The notes under the pieces: generated by a model
Told to the model about the DNA's origin: nothing
What the model saw: only the letters and a program-made list of their open reading frames with translations
The model's database searches: none
DNA from: B33-G16 sp964611035
GTDB taxonomy: Bacteria; Desulfobacterota; DSM-4660; Desulfatiglandales; B25-G16
Direction: 5' to 3'
Assembly: GCA_964611035.1 (NCBI GenBank)
Contig: CAZSWT010000003.1
Location: 46,202-110,201, forward strand
DNA: 64,000 bases
In this document: positions 34,836-43,731 of the stretch, piece by piece
How the letters are laid out: every line of letters begins with the position of its first letter
Numbering within the stretch: position 1 is the first letter of the stretch
Program-made: the position numbers and the translations under genes

Positions 34836-35472
34836 TGTCCCTGAATTTCTATATGACCCTGATATTTGCAGTGTTACAGCAGTTATCAGAGTTTAAACAT
34901 TAATGAAATTTTAAGATTTCTTTATGTACACTCTGCATGAAAGGCCCCTATTATCTCCCCTATTACTGCACGAAGTTACCTATTGCGCTCGTCATATTTC
35001 TATCGCGAGCGAGGAACGTCAGATACGTTTCGATCTTCTTCTCTCCTTCAGTCAGGTCATTGCGCGACTTCATATTGAAATGAAGGACAAAGCGCTTCAC
35101 CCATTCTCAGTATCTTCTCTCTGTGCGAATTGAATAGTGTCGCCGCCGCATCACATCGTGCATGTCATTAAGAATCTTACTTGACATAGATTTTTTCCTA
35201 TTTTGTCGTTTTTTTATCAGAAAGAATATACTATACTGGATAATTAATTACCTCGCAGCCCCTCTCATACGGGATCTCCGCTCCGCTCCGACAAGCTACG
35301 ACGTACCAAAAACGGAAAAATTGGAATGTAGCAAGCTGCGGGAAATCAACCCTTGTCCTCTGGGGGATTGAAAGCAAGCAAAATTGCCTGTTTGCCTGTT
35401 CAATCCCGATATATCGGGATCAGGCAAAATTGCTTTATACGTAAATGTTCGGCATAGAAAGGAAGACTGAAT
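34836..35472. other. Gap between rlpA and the PPC-domain gene
   Basis: Apart from the integrase fossil, this holds at 35377-35434 a quasi-palindrome (AGCAAAATTGCCTG ... CAGGCAAAATTGCT) that encloses AATCCCGATATATCGGGAT, a further member of the palindrome family. No intact gene is seen. Confidence 0.6.
34963..35187 (-). pseudogene. Fossil of an integron-type tyrosine recombinase (N-terminal SAM-like domain)
   Basis: Read on the minus strand from ATG 35185-35187 (after AGGA), the frame gives MSSKILNDMHDVMRRRHYSI, RTERRY, a TGA, then EWVKRFVLHFNMK, KKIETYLTFLARDRNMTSAI and two stops. This matches the core-binding domain of integron integrases and XerC/D-like recombinases (HYS-RTE-Y-x-WIKRFI, ExExFLTHLA-DRNV-AST). 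One stop is internal and the catalytic domain is missing, so it is a dead fragment. Chance similarity over ~70 aligned positions is unlikely. Confidence 0.75.
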
Positions 35473-35910
35473 ATGGCAAATATGAAAAAGGTAAAATCCA
35501 AAAAGTTGTTTATGGGAAAGTTAAATTATGGTGGTGACTTGTTGGAAGAAATAACTGACATTTGTCGAAAGAATAATATTCATCTTGGACGTATCGAAGC
35601 ACTAGGTGCCGTTCAGAAGGCTCGTCTTGCATTTTACAATCAGGAAACGCATGAATACCAGTTCTTTATAATAGATCAATCGCTAGAAATCACTAAACTT
35701 GTGGGAAATATTTCACTTAAGGATGGGAACCCCATTGTCCATGCACATATCACACTGGCAAACAAAACAGGAAAAGCCTATGGTGGGCATCTTGCACCAG
35801 GAACGGTGATTTTTGCATGTGAATTTATACTGGAATCCTTTGAAGGTCCGATTTTTGAGAGGGGATTTGACGAAGAAACCAGCTTGTCTTTGTGGACAAT
35901 CTCGGAATGA
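35473..35910 (+). CDS. PPC/DUF296-domain protein
   Basis: This 145-residue protein is a stand-alone PPC domain: GKLNYGGDLLEEITDICRKN, then GNISLKDGNPIVHAHITLA and KAYGGHLAPGTVIFACEF. The His pair in HAHI...GGHL and the trailing Cys/Glu are the conserved metal-site residues. In plants the domain is joined to AT-hooks; the bacterial single-domain forms are trimers of unknown ligand. It is preceded by AAAGGAAGA and appears monocistronic. Confidence 0.9.
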   Translation: MANMKKVKSKKLFMGKLNYGGDLLEEITDICRKNNIHLGRIEALGAVQKARLAFYNQETHEYQFFIIDQSLEITKLVGNISLKDGNPIVHAHITLANKTGKAYGGHLAPGTVIFACEFILESFEGPIFERGFDEETSLSLWTISE

Positions 35911-35981
35911 AAGAAAATGAGCAGTGCTGAACAAGAAATTGAAGTGGAAATATTTATTTATTGAAGGATTAAACATACTCT

Positions 35982-36518
35982 CTATGTATCTACAACTTCG
36001 TCTACGCCTTTATTTTTCAGCTCAGCAATAAGGTTAGCAGCCCATCTAGTGGCATTACCTACCACTGTCGTACATGCTGTTGAATGCCCGCCTGCTTCTA
36101 AAAATTCTCCCCACTCTTCATACATATAAAATGACTTCCCCATAAGCTTCTTTTGTATTTCACTGCATGTAACTGTCCCATATTCATCTAAAAATTTATT
36201 TACTAATTTCTCGCTGAGCCTATATGCTACAAACCTTTTTCTTTCAGGATCTTCTATATTTTCTAATTCTCTTCCATAAATCTGGCTCAACACCATTATT
36301 GTGCCTGCCAAGGCTCCACAACTTCCAAAAGTAGTTAATCCTATTCCGCCACCAAGACCGGTTGCAGATTTAAATATTGCTTCATTTTTTAACTCTGGAA
36401 ACATTTCATACAATGCTCCGATCGCACATTGAGCACAACCACCGTATTTTTTTTCGTACTCAAAGCCTAATTCATACGCTTTTTGACTTGTTTTATCAGA
36501 CATATTGGTATTCCACAT
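35982..36518 (-). CDS. C_GCAxxG_C_C family protein
   Basis: This 178-residue protein has the signature GGCAQCAIGALYE and later a Gly-rich GLGGGIGLTTFGSCGALAG, then single conserved Cys residues (TVTCSE, STACTTVVG). The family is named for this cysteine pattern and is thought to bind a redox cofactor or metal; the function is not established. An alternative start lies five codons in (MSDKTS). It stands 56 bases downstream of ychF on the same strand. Confidence 0.9.
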   Translation of the reverse strand: MWNTNMSDKTSQKAYELGFEYEKKYGGCAQCAIGALYEMFPELKNEAIFKSATGLGGGIGLTTFGSCGALAGTIMVLSQIYGRELENIEDPERKRFVAYRLSEKLVNKFLDEYGTVTCSEIQKKLMGKSFYMYEEWGEFLEAGGHSTACTTVVGNATRWAANLIAELKNKGVDEVVDT

Positions 36519-36574
36519 TTAATTTTTAATACTTAAAAAACTCATTCTTTAAGGCTTGTTGCAATACCATAATT

Positions 36575-37645
36575 TTAGATGTTAAATCTGATATTCAGGA
36601 TGTTTCCATCCCGAACAATATAATCTTTTCCTTCCAGCCTTAGTAAACCCTTTTTGCTTACCCCCTTTTCAGACCCGCATTCAATGAGATCCTCATAGGA
36701 GAAGCATTCGGCCCTGATGAAACCTTGGGCGAGATCAGTATGAATGGTACCGGCTGCAACTACAGCAGGTTCGCCCTGATGAAGGCTCCATGCACGAACC
36801 TCGTCGGAACCCACCGTGAAAAAACTTATATAGCCCAAGACTTCATAAGCGGCACGGCACAATCGATCCCTCGCGGATTCCTGGATGCCCATGTCCGCCA
36901 TAAAAAAATCTATACTCTTCTGATCATCTAACTGGGATAATTCCATCTCAAATTTACCCGCAAATTCTATGACCCTGTGGTTCGTTCCGATCTTCTCTAA
37001 TAGGTCATTGTCTTTTCCAAAATTTGTCTCCTCAGAGTTCAGGATAATCATAGTGGGTTTTTGCGTGAGAAACTGAAATCCGCGTAATATCTTTTCATGT
37101 TCCCCATCGAGTTCTAGTTTCCGGATCGGCTGATTGTTGCTCAAATGGTCTATAATCTTGTGAATTATCTTTTCTTCCATTTCAAGGGAATTGTTTTTTT
37201 TACCCTGCTGATAGGCCTTTTTTATCCGTTCCAGTCGATTCTCAGCAATAAGTAAATCAGAAATCAATAATTCCTCATCGATTTTCGCAATATCCCTCAG
37301 AGGCGTGGAAATTCCTGCCGTATCGTTGTGGAAATGACGCACCACAATAGCCAGTGCATCCGTATTTTTTATCAACCCCATAGAAGAGCTGGAAAAGAGT
37401 CCCTCCTTGGCAGATCCTTCGGTCAGTCCTATAAAATCAATCAGCTCAATAACTGCATAGGTGGTTTTTTTAGGCATATACATGTCAGAAAGGATCGTCA
37501 CCCGACTGTCCTCCACCTTCATCATCGCCTTGTTGGGCTCCGATTTGGCGTTAACATACTCTGTAATCTGAGCCTGAGTCCTTGTCATTGCATTAAAGAT
37601 GGTAGTTTTTCCCGAGTTCGCTAGGCCGATAAGTCCTATATTCAT
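36575..37645 (-). CDS. ychF: YchF/OLA1-family ATPase
   Basis: The 356-residue protein has a P-loop GLANSGKTTIFNAMT, a switch region ELIDFIGL, NSEE in place of the GTPase NKxD motif (as expected for the ATP-preferring YchF group), a helical insert and a C-terminal TGS domain (~275-356, ending DGNILNIRFNI). YchF binds ribosomes and is linked to oxidative-stress control. It is somewhat divergent: the usual DxPG of switch II is DFIG here. Confidence 0.9.
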   Translation of the reverse strand: MNIGLIGLANSGKTTIFNAMTRTQAQITEYVNAKSEPNKAMMKVEDSRVTILSDMYMPKKTTYAVIELIDFIGLTEGSAKEGLFSSSSMGLIKNTDALAIVVRHFHNDTAGISTPLRDIAKIDEELLISDLLIAENRLERIKKAYQQGKKNNSLEMEEKIIHKIIDHLSNNQPIRKLELDGEHEKILRGFQFLTQKPTMIILNSEETNFGKDNDLLEKIGTNHRVIEFAGKFEMELSQLDDQKSIDFFMADMGIQESARDRLCRAAYEVLGYISFFTVGSDEVRAWSLHQGEPAVVAAGTIHTDLAQGFIRAECFSYEDLIECGSEKGVSKKGLLRLEGKDYIVRDGNILNIRFNI

Positions 37646-37817
37646 GCTTCTTCCTTCCTCTCTTTTTTGTATGGTGTACCATCATCACTTCTTTGTCTCT
37701 TTCGTATCATTTCAATAGTCATGCTAAAAATCTAGCACCAAGAAATCAGTTTCCCTGCCTGTGGTACCTTACGGAGGTGTGACATCCACGTGAGATGTAA
37801 AGAAAGGTTCAGATCCC

Positions 37818-37853
37818 ACAAAAAAAGCCACCCGCAACCCTTCCAGGGGTGGC
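37818..37853 (-). terminator. Rho-independent terminator, minus strand
   Basis: On the minus strand GCCACCC, a 13-base loop and GGGTGGC are followed by TTTTTTT. It would stop transcripts arriving from the right, the side of the frameshifted small gene, before they enter ychF. Confidence 0.75.
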
Positions 37854-38099
37854 CTGATCGTGTCGGTTCCTCAGGTAAAATGGTTCCAATGAAATGAAAG
37901 ATTAAAATGACCGTTCTCTAAGTAACCATTCTGTTGCAGCTTGTCAAGAGTCAGCTCTGATGTTAGGATCTTTATCATCATTACCGCATACAAATACTAA
38001 ATGGGGTCAGCACTCGATATGAGAGTTTACGCAGATAGAAGGTATAATGTATTGCTTGATCTCTTTGTTCAAGGAGGGGAGGGGTTGTTTAGTTTATAG

Positions 38100-38308
38100 T
38101 TACGATGTGTTTCCAAATTCATCCTCTTTTTTTATCAGATATGTACTAATTTCATTCAGCATTTCATTTGCCCATTTTACTGCTGTTTCGGTATCCTTTG
38201 GTTTTTCTCCCTCGATTCTGAGAGGTCAAAGTGCCCATGGATACGCATTGTCTTATAACCTATTTTTAGGGCATAGATCCCCAGTTTTTTACCTTCCAGG
38301 CTTTTCAT
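38100..38308 (-). pseudogene. Frameshifted small gene
   Basis: On the minus strand ATG 38306-38308 opens KSLEGKKLGIYALKIGYKT, continues through MRIHGHFDLSES, and then stops in that frame. Moving one base puts the reading into EGEKPKDTETAVKWANEM, LNEISTYLIKKEDEF, ending at TAA 38100-38102. The two parts join into ~69 residues with normal amino-acid composition, which suggests a real gene broken by a single-base change. I do not recognise the family. Terminator 37818-37853 lies downstream. Confidence 0.5.
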
Positions 38309-38744
38309 TATTTTTGAGAGCAATGAGAATGAGAGTAAAAAGGTTTAATCCTTAATCTTTTTTTTCAGTGAGTAAAGCCTGCAATATGGCATCTCCTTGA
38401 CGCGTCCCTGCAGAGATCCAGTACACTAAATCATACCAGCAAAAAATATAGTGTATTTGTCCCTTTTTCATTATGTTTTTATCACTTGATTATTCTATCA
38501 AACACGTCTTAAAATAAGGTATTGTCATAGCAGGATCAAGTTTCCCAAAATCCGAGATTGATTTTTACAAATCTGTGCGTCTTGTTATTTCAGTCTCAAA
38601 AAACAATTCAGAGATCAAAAATTGATGTCACTTTCAAGCCATTGTTGCTCATCTCCCTATTTTTATCACTATTGAGCTTTTTAACCCATCCTTATAGCAT
38701 ACCAGTCCATATGGATCCTTTAAATAAGCCTGAGGCTTATAAAA
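38309..38744. other. Gap left of the insertion sequence
   Basis: No intact gene is seen. A plus-strand frame near 38610-38744 encodes a hydrophobic, signal-like stretch (KPLLLISLFLSLLSFLTHPY) and runs into the IS end, so it may be the 5' part of a gene cut by the insertion, but support is weak. ATAAGCC-TGA-GGCTTAT forms a small hairpin just left of the IS. Confidence 0.4.
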
Positions 38745-40141
38745 CCTGTTTTCCTGCAATATATTCTAAGCAGTGGAAAACTCCCATATCCTTAAACGAA
38801 TATCAGCAAAGAGCCGGGAAAAGTGTCGTCTGACTTTTAAGAAAACCTGTCCCCCATGGAATACAATTTTACCGGCTACCTGATACAGTCTCCATCGTAC
38901 AGTCTGAACCTGATGTCTATGCCATGCGAAAGAGAGGGTTTTCAAAATAAATAACCGAAAAAGATTATAGGCTAAGATCCCAATTCTGAAAAAGACGGCA
39001 TTGGCCTCAAATTGCCCGCATGGCATCCTTTCCATACCAAAGCCTATCTTTAACTCCTTTATCCGGTTCTCACTACAGTCTCCTCTTTGATTATACCATT
39101 TTATAACCTGTTCAGATGATTCTATTCTATTGGTGGCTATCACTGTATACTTTACACTGGCGTCTTGCTCAGAAAAGATATTTCTCTGATAGGGCCTTCG
39201 TATCACAATAAGACGAAAGGCCTCTTTTGTCTTGTTCATTGAGTGAACTGTATCAGCAATATATCCACTCTTATAAGAGCTCCAGTCCTTATCAGGTATT
39301 GCCCTTATAGTCTTTAGCACTGCCTCATCAAGATCGGCTCCTATGGCAAATTTAATGCCCTTACTTTCACAGTAGTTTATGATATCAGCCTGATATGCTG
39401 CGCTATCAGCTCTTAAGGCCTTGATTTTACCTTTAGGCATCTGTCTTTCACAGTGTTTTATAAACTCAAGGTTCCTTGCAGGAGGGGCATCATTGCCTTC
39501 TCTGAATTCATCGCCTAGAATGAGGCCATTCTCTGCTATGTGACCTACTATTGGCATATAGCCCTTAAAGCCTTTATAGGTCATCTTTGCTGATTCCTTC
39601 TCAGCTACAATAGCTGTGGCATCAATGTCTAAGGTGTAGCCCTTGAGGCCGTCATGTTTCATGCCCTATTTTATGATTTCACGATTCAGTTTCTCAAGTC
39701 CTTTAAGCCCTCCATTTTGCCCAATCCTCCTCAGCCAGTCTCCAATAGCATCTGTTGAGGGTATCCTTTTTAATGGTAAAACCTCTCGCATTCCCTCATC
39801 ATCTCTTATCTGGCGGATGTCTTCCAGGCTTCTACCCCCGCCATTGAGCATTAAGATGAGGGGGAAGATGTATTCAGATGGCTTGTAGCCAGCACCACTT
39901 TTAGGCTTGGGTAAATAGCTGTCCACTGATTTCAGTAATTTCAATCCTACTGCAAATTCACCCATTAAGGCTAAGCCTGCATGGGGGGTTATTATATCTC
40001 TGGTCATTTCTAACTTGAAAGGAAGTATTGTTTGTTGTATCATTTTTTTCACCTCGTTGGTTATGGTTTGATTTGTTTTTGAACACACGTATCTTACCGA
40101 ATCAACGAGGTTTTTTCAAGTTTTCAGTTGTGAAAATCAGG
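38745..40141 (-). mobile_element. IS1380-family insertion sequence
   Basis: The ends are assigned from short imperfect inverted repeats: CCTGTTTTCCTGCAA on the left and, reading inwards from the right, CCTGATTTTCACAACTG. The element is about 1.4 kb and filled by the transposase gene, normal for IS1380. No convincing target duplication is visible, so the exact ends could be off by a few bases. Confidence 0.7.
38766..40088 (-). pseudogene. IS1380-type DDE transposase interrupted by an in-frame TAG
   Basis: The N-terminal 140 residues (from MCSKTNQTITNEVKK) end ...LNREIIK at TAG 39666-39668. The same frame resumes at once with GMKHDGLKGYTLDIDATAI and runs 298 residues to the end. The DDE motifs are present: DIDAT, ALRADSAAYQ, and YNQRGDCSENRIKELKIG for the Glu. 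Only this single amber codon separates the halves; the rest is intact, so inactivation is recent or the codon is suppressed. Confidence 0.88.
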
Positions 40142-40471
40142 GTTAATAGCGATTTTAGGGAAGTTTTATATATCGCCATTACGATATGATACTACCTTTC
40201 TTCAACTACCAATTTTAAGTTGTCCCAAAAGCAACGTTGCGCTTTTACTGGTATTTTTATAATACCTTTAGGACAAAGAATCGTCTCACAAGAATGTAGA
40301 AAAAGTTTGGCTACGAGCCCTGATAGATAAAGAATAGTATAATAATTTGGCAGAACATAAGTGTGGGCAGTAAAATCATTGTCAAAGGTGAAATTGTTAT
40401 TGACCAGAGGTATGTAAAAAGTCGTATAGTAATATCTAACTTTTTTTCAAATTGGGTCTTAATTTTTTTAT
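40142..40471. other. Gap between the IS and the PilZ operon
   Basis: There is no gene. The stretch is AT-rich and should hold the promoter of the PilZ-TPR-MglA-CNB cassette, but no clear promoter motif was found. A TTTTATAATACC word at ~40253-40264 could be part of one. Confidence 0.4.
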
Positions 40472-40483
40472 GTGGTGAGTAAA

Positions 40484-40840
40484 ATGGCTACAGATGAGAA
40501 AAGAATAGACCAAAGAGTCGAATCAGCTAACCTTTTATCATACACCTGTCTTGATGAAAATAACCACGAAATGATGCAAGGAATGGGAAGGACTTTAAAC
40601 GTAAGTGATGGTGGAATTTTGATTGAAACACATGTTCCTATTGATCCGCATCATGTGGTGTCTATGACTATGGCTCTCGAAGATGAACTTATGGATTTCA
40701 AGGGAAAGATTGCCCATTCCAGGAAACGAGCCGATGGCAAGTTTGAATCTGGAATTGAGTTCATAGAGATGGATGAAGAAAAGCAAAAGTTTTTTAAACA
40801 ATACATCTTAATGTTCAGGAGGCAGCAAAACATAACATAA
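40484..40840 (+). CDS. PilZ-domain protein
   Basis: This ~118-residue protein starts at ATG 40484 (MATDEKRIDQRVES). PilZ features are an early R..QRV, then RTLNVSDGGILIE (the D/N-x-S-x-G-G motif) and an FxGKIAHSRKRADGKFESGIEF barrel end. Canonical c-di-GMP binding needs RxxxR plus (D/N)xSxxG; here the first motif reads KRIDQR, so binding is plausible but not certain. It leads a four-gene plus-strand run with a TPR protein, an MglA-like GTPase and a CNB-domain protein. Confidence 0.88.
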   Translation: MATDEKRIDQRVESANLLSYTCLDENNHEMMQGMGRTLNVSDGGILIETHVPIDPHHVVSMTMALEDELMDFKGKIAHSRKRADGKFESGIEFIEMDEEKQKFFKQYILMFRRQQNIT

Positions 40841-40890
40841 TGTGAAGGATTTGATTGAGAATGTAGTTGAGTGTTTGGTGAGGGAATTTA

Positions 40891-41796
40891 ATGTCTGAAA
40901 AGGAAAGAATAAAGTCTTTGATAAAAGAAGCTGCACTTTATCAAAAACAGGGCCTCTTTGAAGAGGCTAAAGAAAAATACGAAGAGATCCTGGCATTTAT
41001 TCAACATGATGAAAAATATGTAAAGGACAAAAAACTAATAGATGCCATTCAAGGCAAAATACGAATTATAAATAAAGATCTGGATGAGATTGATAAATCT
41101 ATAGAGACACCCATGCTGTCAGAAGAAGAACAGGAGCTTATTAGTCGATTATTTTCATCTTCAAAAAATAAAGACATGGCCGCAATCGAAGGAGCTGTTG
41201 CTCTCGCAAAGTTCGGTCAATACCAAAAAGCGTTAGAAGAATTTCAAAGACTAATAGAGGAGGGGAAAATGCCTGTGGTAGCAGCCAAGAATAGCCTCAT
41301 GTGTCACATGGCAGTTTCTTCACCGGATGCGGCTATCGCTCAATTCGAACAATGGGTGTCTCAAGATGCATTCTCCAGAAGTGATCTAAAATACATACGA
41401 ACATTTCTTGAGAATACTTTAGTAAAGCAGGGCATCAAAGCTGATCTTCCGAAGGTGGATGAAGCGCCTACCGAAGAAGCTAAACCTGAGGAAAAAGAAA
41501 TAGATATCATCGATATATCTTCAGTGAACGTACAATTAGCCAATGGCCCTCGCAAGGGTGAAACGGTGGAGTTTGAAGTCACATTTCAGTTAGGGAATAA
41601 AATTAGTATTATTATTTCAGCTCAACAGAAAGATTTGGCGAATGCTTTCAAGACTGGAATCAGACTGTCGGAGATGAAGTGTTTTTCCCCTATAGCTATA
41701 TTCAATGCTAGGGGAACGGTTTCCGCACTGAAAGTAATAACGTCCGGCCCGAGGCGCGGGGATCATGCGTTGGATATCACAATAAATGGTGTGTAA
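40891..41796 (+). CDS. TPR-repeat protein with an unclassified C-terminal beta domain
   Basis: The 301-residue protein has TPR-like helices at ~5-40 (KEAALYQKQGLFEEAKEKYEE) and ~100-180 (ALAKFGQYQKALEEFQRLIE), an acidic linker at ~185-208, and a C-terminal domain of ~90 residues. That domain (VQLANGPRKGETVEFEVTFQ ... RLSEMKCFSPIAIFNARGTV) looks all-beta and may be PilZ-like, but this is not secure. It is 50 bases from the PilZ gene and 111 from the GTPase. A scaffold role in the same pathway is inferred from context. Confidence 0.72.
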   Translation: MSEKERIKSLIKEAALYQKQGLFEEAKEKYEEILAFIQHDEKYVKDKKLIDAIQGKIRIINKDLDEIDKSIETPMLSEEEQELISRLFSSSKNKDMAAIEGAVALAKFGQYQKALEEFQRLIEEGKMPVVAAKNSLMCHMAVSSPDAAIAQFEQWVSQDAFSRSDLKYIRTFLENTLVKQGIKADLPKVDEAPTEEAKPEEKEIDIIDISSVNVQLANGPRKGETVEFEVTFQLGNKISIIISAQQKDLANAFKTGIRLSEMKCFSPIAIFNARGTVSALKVITSGPRRGDHALDITINGV

Positions 41797-41907
41797 TCAC
41801 TGACCTGGAAAGACTATCAGTTTCAGCTCACGTATTTGGGTTAAAGAGGATGAAGATTTTTAGCCCTTATTTTATAGAAAGGGTATTAAAAGCGTATTAT
41901 AAGATTT

Positions 41908-42522
41908 ATGGCTGTATTCAATCCTAAAGATAGAGTCATTGAATGTAAGATTGTGTATTATGGCCCTGGTCGAAGTGGAAAGACAACCAACTTGGAATAT
42001 ATTTTTAAAGCGGGAAAAAAATATACAGATAGCGAGCTGGTTTCCATAAACACCAAGGGTGATCGTACCCTCTTTTTTGATTTTCTTCCACTCGGCTTGG
42101 GTAAAATCAGAGGTTGTGACGTCAAGGTCCAACTCTATACCGTACCTGGACAGGCAAAATATAATTCCACCAGAAAACTGGTCCTAAAAAATGTAGACGG
42201 TGTAGTTTTTGTTGCAGATTCCTTAGAGATTCGACGGAAAGAAAACCTTGTATCTCTAAAGGATCTACAGCAAAACCTTGCTGAAAAGAACATAAATATA
42301 TTCGAAATTCCACTCATCATACAATATAACAAGCGAGATCTTGGCGCACAAAGTATTCCCGTTATGCCTTTAGAAGATATGGAGCGTGAACTGAATAGTA
42401 AGCTCAAGGCTCCTTCTTTTGAGGCAAGTGCCTTAAAGGGAACGGGAGTGAGGGACACCCTGAAGAAATGCTTAGTTCTTACATTACGTCATCTGCAAAA
42501 AGAGCTACAATGGACGCAATAG
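41908..42522 (+). CDS. MglA-like small Ras-superfamily GTPase
   Basis: This 204-residue protein has P-loop GPGRSGKTT and an MglA-type extended switch region (NTKGDRTLFFDFLPLGLGKI). VPGQAKYNSTRKLVLKNVDG replaces the Ras DxxG with a VPGQ, typical of MglA, and NKRDL is the guanine motif. MglA-type GTPases set cell polarity and drive gliding or pilus machinery. It sits 9 bases upstream of the CNB-domain gene. No MglB partner is visible, so the neighbouring proteins may fill the regulator role. Confidence 0.92.
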   Translation: MAVFNPKDRVIECKIVYYGPGRSGKTTNLEYIFKAGKKYTDSELVSINTKGDRTLFFDFLPLGLGKIRGCDVKVQLYTVPGQAKYNSTRKLVLKNVDGVVFVADSLEIRRKENLVSLKDLQQNLAEKNINIFEIPLIIQYNKRDLGAQSIPVMPLEDMERELNSKLKAPSFEASALKGTGVRDTLKKCLVLTLRHLQKELQWTQ

Positions 42523-42531
42523 GGGTTTACC

Positions 42532-43716
42532 ATGAGTGCTAAAGCGTCACTTGCGGGGAATTTGAGCTTTATTAGCCTGGCAGATATCTTTCAAATACTT
42601 GGTGGAAACAGTAACACTGGGGTAATGCGAATTACGAGTCAACATGCTCCAGAACCTGGGCTCATATATTTTGTTAATGGGGATCCTATAAATGCTACGA
42701 GCGGTTCTTTGAGCGGCTTGGATGCAGTTTACGCCCTGTTTGGGTGGATTGAAGGGAAATTTGAATTTTATGAAGAAAAAGTTGAAATTGGACGTGTAAT
42801 TAAAAAGAATAGAATGGAGATATTGCTCGATGCAATGAGGATGCTTGATGACGGGTTAATCAAGAAAGTGGGTCCGCTCTCTTTTGATGAGATAGCTTCC
42901 GTAGAAAGCAGTAAAACCGGATCTGAGAAAAAAGGGCCCCCCAAGGTCATTAAAGGACCACTGGTAGATTACTCACATGTCCTTGATGAAGAGGAATACC
43001 ATACTGGAGAGAGAATAGCCAGAGCCGGGGGGCATGGTAAATGGATTTGGATTATATTGAAAGGATCGGTAAATGTAAGCAGAGAAACACCCAACGGTTC
43101 CATGAACATAGCGAATCTTGGAGAAGGATGCTTTATTGGGGGTTTTACCATATTACCATTCACGGAATATACTCGTAGTGTTACCGTAACTGCTCTAGAC
43201 GATGTTCGATTGGGCTTGATGGATACCGAGTTTCTTTATCGAGATTTCATGTCCCTGTCACCGGATTTCAGAAAAATTCTTCTTAGCCTGGATGGCAGAC
43301 TGAGAAAGATTACGGATAGAGCTGTAGAGTTGTATATGAAAGAGGACAAGACCGACAAGGGATTTACTAAAAATAAGAAGATGGTTATAGAGAAGGGTTC
43401 CTCGAAACAAGAGGCGTTCGCAATATTAGAAGGTGAGACATACGTGATTGGTCAGACCCAAAAAGGTTACCTGCTGTTGTTTACACTTGAAAAAGATGAG
43501 GTATTTGGATATATGCCGTTCGCGGATATGGGACATGAACCTCGTTCTGCCTTGGTTTTAGCGTCAAAGGATTTAAAGGCTCATAAACTGGATACGGAAA
43601 GCATTCAAAAAGAGTATGAAAATCTTACAGGCACATTCAGAAATATGATTTATAATTCGTGTATGTGTACTTTTCTTACGACAAAAATGGCGTATCACCT
43701 GCATGAGGTGAAATAG
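42532..43716 (+). CDS. DUF4388 (PATAN-like) plus two cyclic-nucleotide-binding-type domains
   Basis: The 394-residue protein has an N-terminal DUF4388 domain (~1-110, LAGNLSFISLADIFQILGGN, GLIYFVNGDPINATSG), often found with MglA-type signalling. A CNB-like barrel follows (~135-250, GERIARAGGHGKWIWIILKG, LGEGCFIGGFTILPF), then a second, weaker CNB-like barrel (~280-390). There is no DNA-binding domain. The phosphate-binding cassette of the first CNB domain does not show the usual R-(T/S)A, so nucleotide binding is uncertain. It is the last gene of the cassette. Confidence 0.85.
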   Translation: MSAKASLAGNLSFISLADIFQILGGNSNTGVMRITSQHAPEPGLIYFVNGDPINATSGSLSGLDAVYALFGWIEGKFEFYEEKVEIGRVIKKNRMEILLDAMRMLDDGLIKKVGPLSFDEIASVESSKTGSEKKGPPKVIKGPLVDYSHVLDEEEYHTGERIARAGGHGKWIWIILKGSVNVSRETPNGSMNIANLGEGCFIGGFTILPFTEYTRSVTVTALDDVRLGLMDTEFLYRDFMSLSPDFRKILLSLDGRLRKITDRAVELYMKEDKTDKGFTKNKKMVIEKGSSKQEAFAILEGETYVIGQTQKGYLLLFTLEKDEVFGYMPFADMGHEPRSALVLASKDLKAHKLDTESIQKEYENLTGTFRNMIYNSCMCTFLTTKMAYHLHEVK

Positions 43717-43731
43717 CTACACTTCTTTTTT

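Noticed and set aside
35107..35109. In-frame TGA in the integrase fossil as a second selenocysteine codon
   Set aside because: The position is not a cysteine in tyrosine recombinases, the catalytic domain is missing and more stops follow; it is simple decay.
34924..35133. Plus-strand open frame of 69 codons between rlpA and the PPC gene
   Set aside because: It is the antisense of the integrase fossil on the minus strand, which has clear family similarity; the plus-strand translation has none.
39666..39668. TAG in the IS1380 transposase as pyrrolysine
   Set aside because: No pyl genes or PYLIS-like context are seen, and transposases are not known to use pyrrolysine; a point mutation is simpler.
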